From Prorocentrum cordatum (Eukaryota > Sar > Dinophyceae > Prorocentrales > Prorocentraceae), in the NCBI GenBank assembly GCA_963575745.1, contig CAUYUJ010006347.1:399465-429464 (forward strand): DNA of 30,000 nt. Direction: 5' to 3'. Below the pieces are notes generated by a model. It saw nothing but the letters and a program-made list of their open reading frames with translations. It made no database searches and was not told where the DNA came from. Of this stretch, positions 29,089-30,000 are shown piece by piece; the stretch's first letter is position 1, and every line of letters begins with the position of its first letter. A program made the translations under genes and the position numbers.

Positions 29089-29135
29089 AGGTCGGGCATG
29101 CACCGAATCCGCCTGCAGGAGGACATGCCCGACCT
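29089..29135. other. Perfect 12-bp inverted repeat (hairpin)
   Basis: AGGTCGGGCATG at 29089-29100 is the exact reverse complement of CATGCCCGACCT at 29124-29135, with a 23-base loop. It lies inside the putative second LINE, between the endonuclease-like and RT segments. No T-run follows, and the role is unknown. Confidence 0.75.
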
Positions 29136-29760
29136 CGGCTCATAAAATTCACGTGCACCCAACGGCGCGCCCAGCCCCGACGGGATCCACGTCAGAGCCT
29201 GGAAGGCGAGGGAGGGCCCTCAGAGGCTGCACAATGTGCTCCCCTGGATTGTAAAAGGCCCCAGATGCCTCGCTCGTCATCTGCCCCATTCGCTGCCTCT
29301 GCACTACCGATGCCCGCCCGGGGCAACTATGATCTAGCGCTTGGCTTGACCAGGGCGGGGAAAAACGCGCGCCAGCCTGGCTTCTCAACGCATTGCGAAC
29401 GGAATCGTCGGAGCGACGCTGAATCGCGCCGTGGCGCCAACCATCCAAAAGACGGGCGCGCCAAATCAAAAGGGGATTCACTGCTTGCCGAAGTCTCATT
29501 AACAAAATCATGGAAGTGGACCGCTCCGCTATCCAGCATCAATGCCAGCACATCGTCTGCCCCCTTCCCTGCCCCCCCCCCCGCCTTGCTCTCGTCTGAT
29601 TACGCCCAGTCCCCTCCAATATGCGAGGCACTCGTGGATGCAGGTGCGCGCGAAAGCAAACCGGCGCCTGAGGAGCCTGCAGCTTGCTGGGGGAGTGTTC
29701 GATATGTTGCACCATCCGTGCCACGGGGGAGCTAAAGGCCAGCTCGATCCGACGGATTAG
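29136..29760. other. Unassigned, probably eroded RT upstream region
   Basis: A + frame at 29265-29735 is open but shows none of the RT finger motifs (A-P-G-x-D, P-K, G-F-x-x-G-R) that should precede the catalytic box, so this part is either heavily mutated or foreign. A run of C lies at about 29572-29582. Confidence 0.35.
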
Positions 29761-30000
29761 ATGCGCACGGAAATCTTCGAAACGCGCCCATTATCTGGCT
29801 CGTTGTTCGCTCTGGCAGCTAATCCGCTTTTCTCCTATATAATTTTCCACGTCGACCAGAAAGGGCTAGGGCGCACCCGCGCGTGCGCCGACGACGTTGG
29901 GGCGGTGATTTGGCGGGCGATGGGCCGCGCGGCGCCGGCACGGGTGTTCCGACTTGCTGAGCCGCTGGCCAGTCTCAAGTTCAAGGTGCCCATATGCGTA
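29761..30000 (+). pseudogene. Reverse transcriptase core fragment (non-LTR type), cut by the window edge
   Basis: After a TAG at 29758 the + frame is open to the end of the window. It reads RPLSGSLFALAANPLFSYII, then GRTRACADDVGAVIWRA, then LAEPLASLKFKVP. The first part is the S-G-x-L-F-A-L segment that follows the Q-G-C-P motif of non-LTR RTs. RACADDVGAVI is motif C with both catalytic aspartates present (A-D-D), unlike the dead copy at 24165. The following segment fits the helix leading to the Lys-containing motif after it. The start is given by the stop and is not a biological start. Whether the rest is intact cannot be seen. Confidence 0.75.

Larger units (their letters stand above)
26179..30000 (+). 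mobile_element. Second, decayed LINE running off the right edge
   Basis: Three pieces in the right order and at plausible distances suggest one element: an ORF1-like remnant (26179-27130), an endonuclease-like remnant (28106-28720) and an RT core with an intact catalytic box (29761-30000). In the first LINE, the distance from the end of ORF1 to the RT catalytic box is about 2.35 kb; here it is about 2.75 kb. The 5' boundary and the unity of the pieces are inference. Confidence 0.5.

Overview
This window looks like nuclear DNA of a dinoflagellate (genus not determinable). The strongest evidence is a complete copy of the dinoflagellate trans-spliced leader at 20447-20468 on the + strand, fused directly to the 5' end of a LINE retrotransposon. 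High GC, many microsatellites and minisatellites, decayed LINEs of the dinoflagellate type and very few genes fit the same picture. No rRNA, tRNA or CRISPR array was found.

Layout. 1-3.0 kb: GC-rich DNA with foldback (imperfect palindrome) repeats, a 62-74 bp minisatellite and three tandem copies of a ~168 bp unit. 3.1-8.8 kb: a block built from a composite repeat of about 1.1-1.3 kb, with three copies in + orientation (about 4.0, 4.9 and 6.2 kb) flanked by inverted copies (3.1-3.77 and 7.9-8.67 kb). Stretches of a degenerate ~15 bp repeat (core GCACCACRTAG) lie at its junctions. 9.7-11.2 kb: a 101-103 bp satellite with a clear five-unit higher-order repeat of 508 bp. 11.75-13.17 kb: a related satellite with a 90 bp unit. 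Both arrays end in the same order: degenerate copies, a purine-rich tract, then a nearly identical ~50 bp segment. 14.0-15.1 kb: the only good candidate for a host gene, an exon-like stretch encoding a membrane protein with a possible SEA-like ectodomain, a Thr/Ser-rich stalk, one transmembrane helix and a cytoplasmic tail. 15.1-20.45 kb: microsatellites, palindromic TTCTCAGAA motifs, long polypurine and polypyrimidine tracts, and unassigned sequence.

20.45-25.32 kb holds an apparently full-length but dead LINE. It starts with the spliced leader, followed by an ORF1-like coiled-coil protein, an apurinic-type (EEP) endonuclease, a reverse transcriptase and a C-terminal CCHC-type zinc knuckle. 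It carries frameshifts, in-frame stops and lost catalytic residues. 26.2-30.0 kb appears to hold a second LINE in the same orientation, with ORF1-like and endonuclease-like remnants and, at the right edge, an RT segment that keeps an intact C-A-D-D catalytic box and runs out of the window.

No set of genes here forms a pathway. The functional story is retrotransposition: a trans-spliced LINE mRNA was evidently copied back into the genome with its leader. All family assignments were made by eye from motifs, without database searches.
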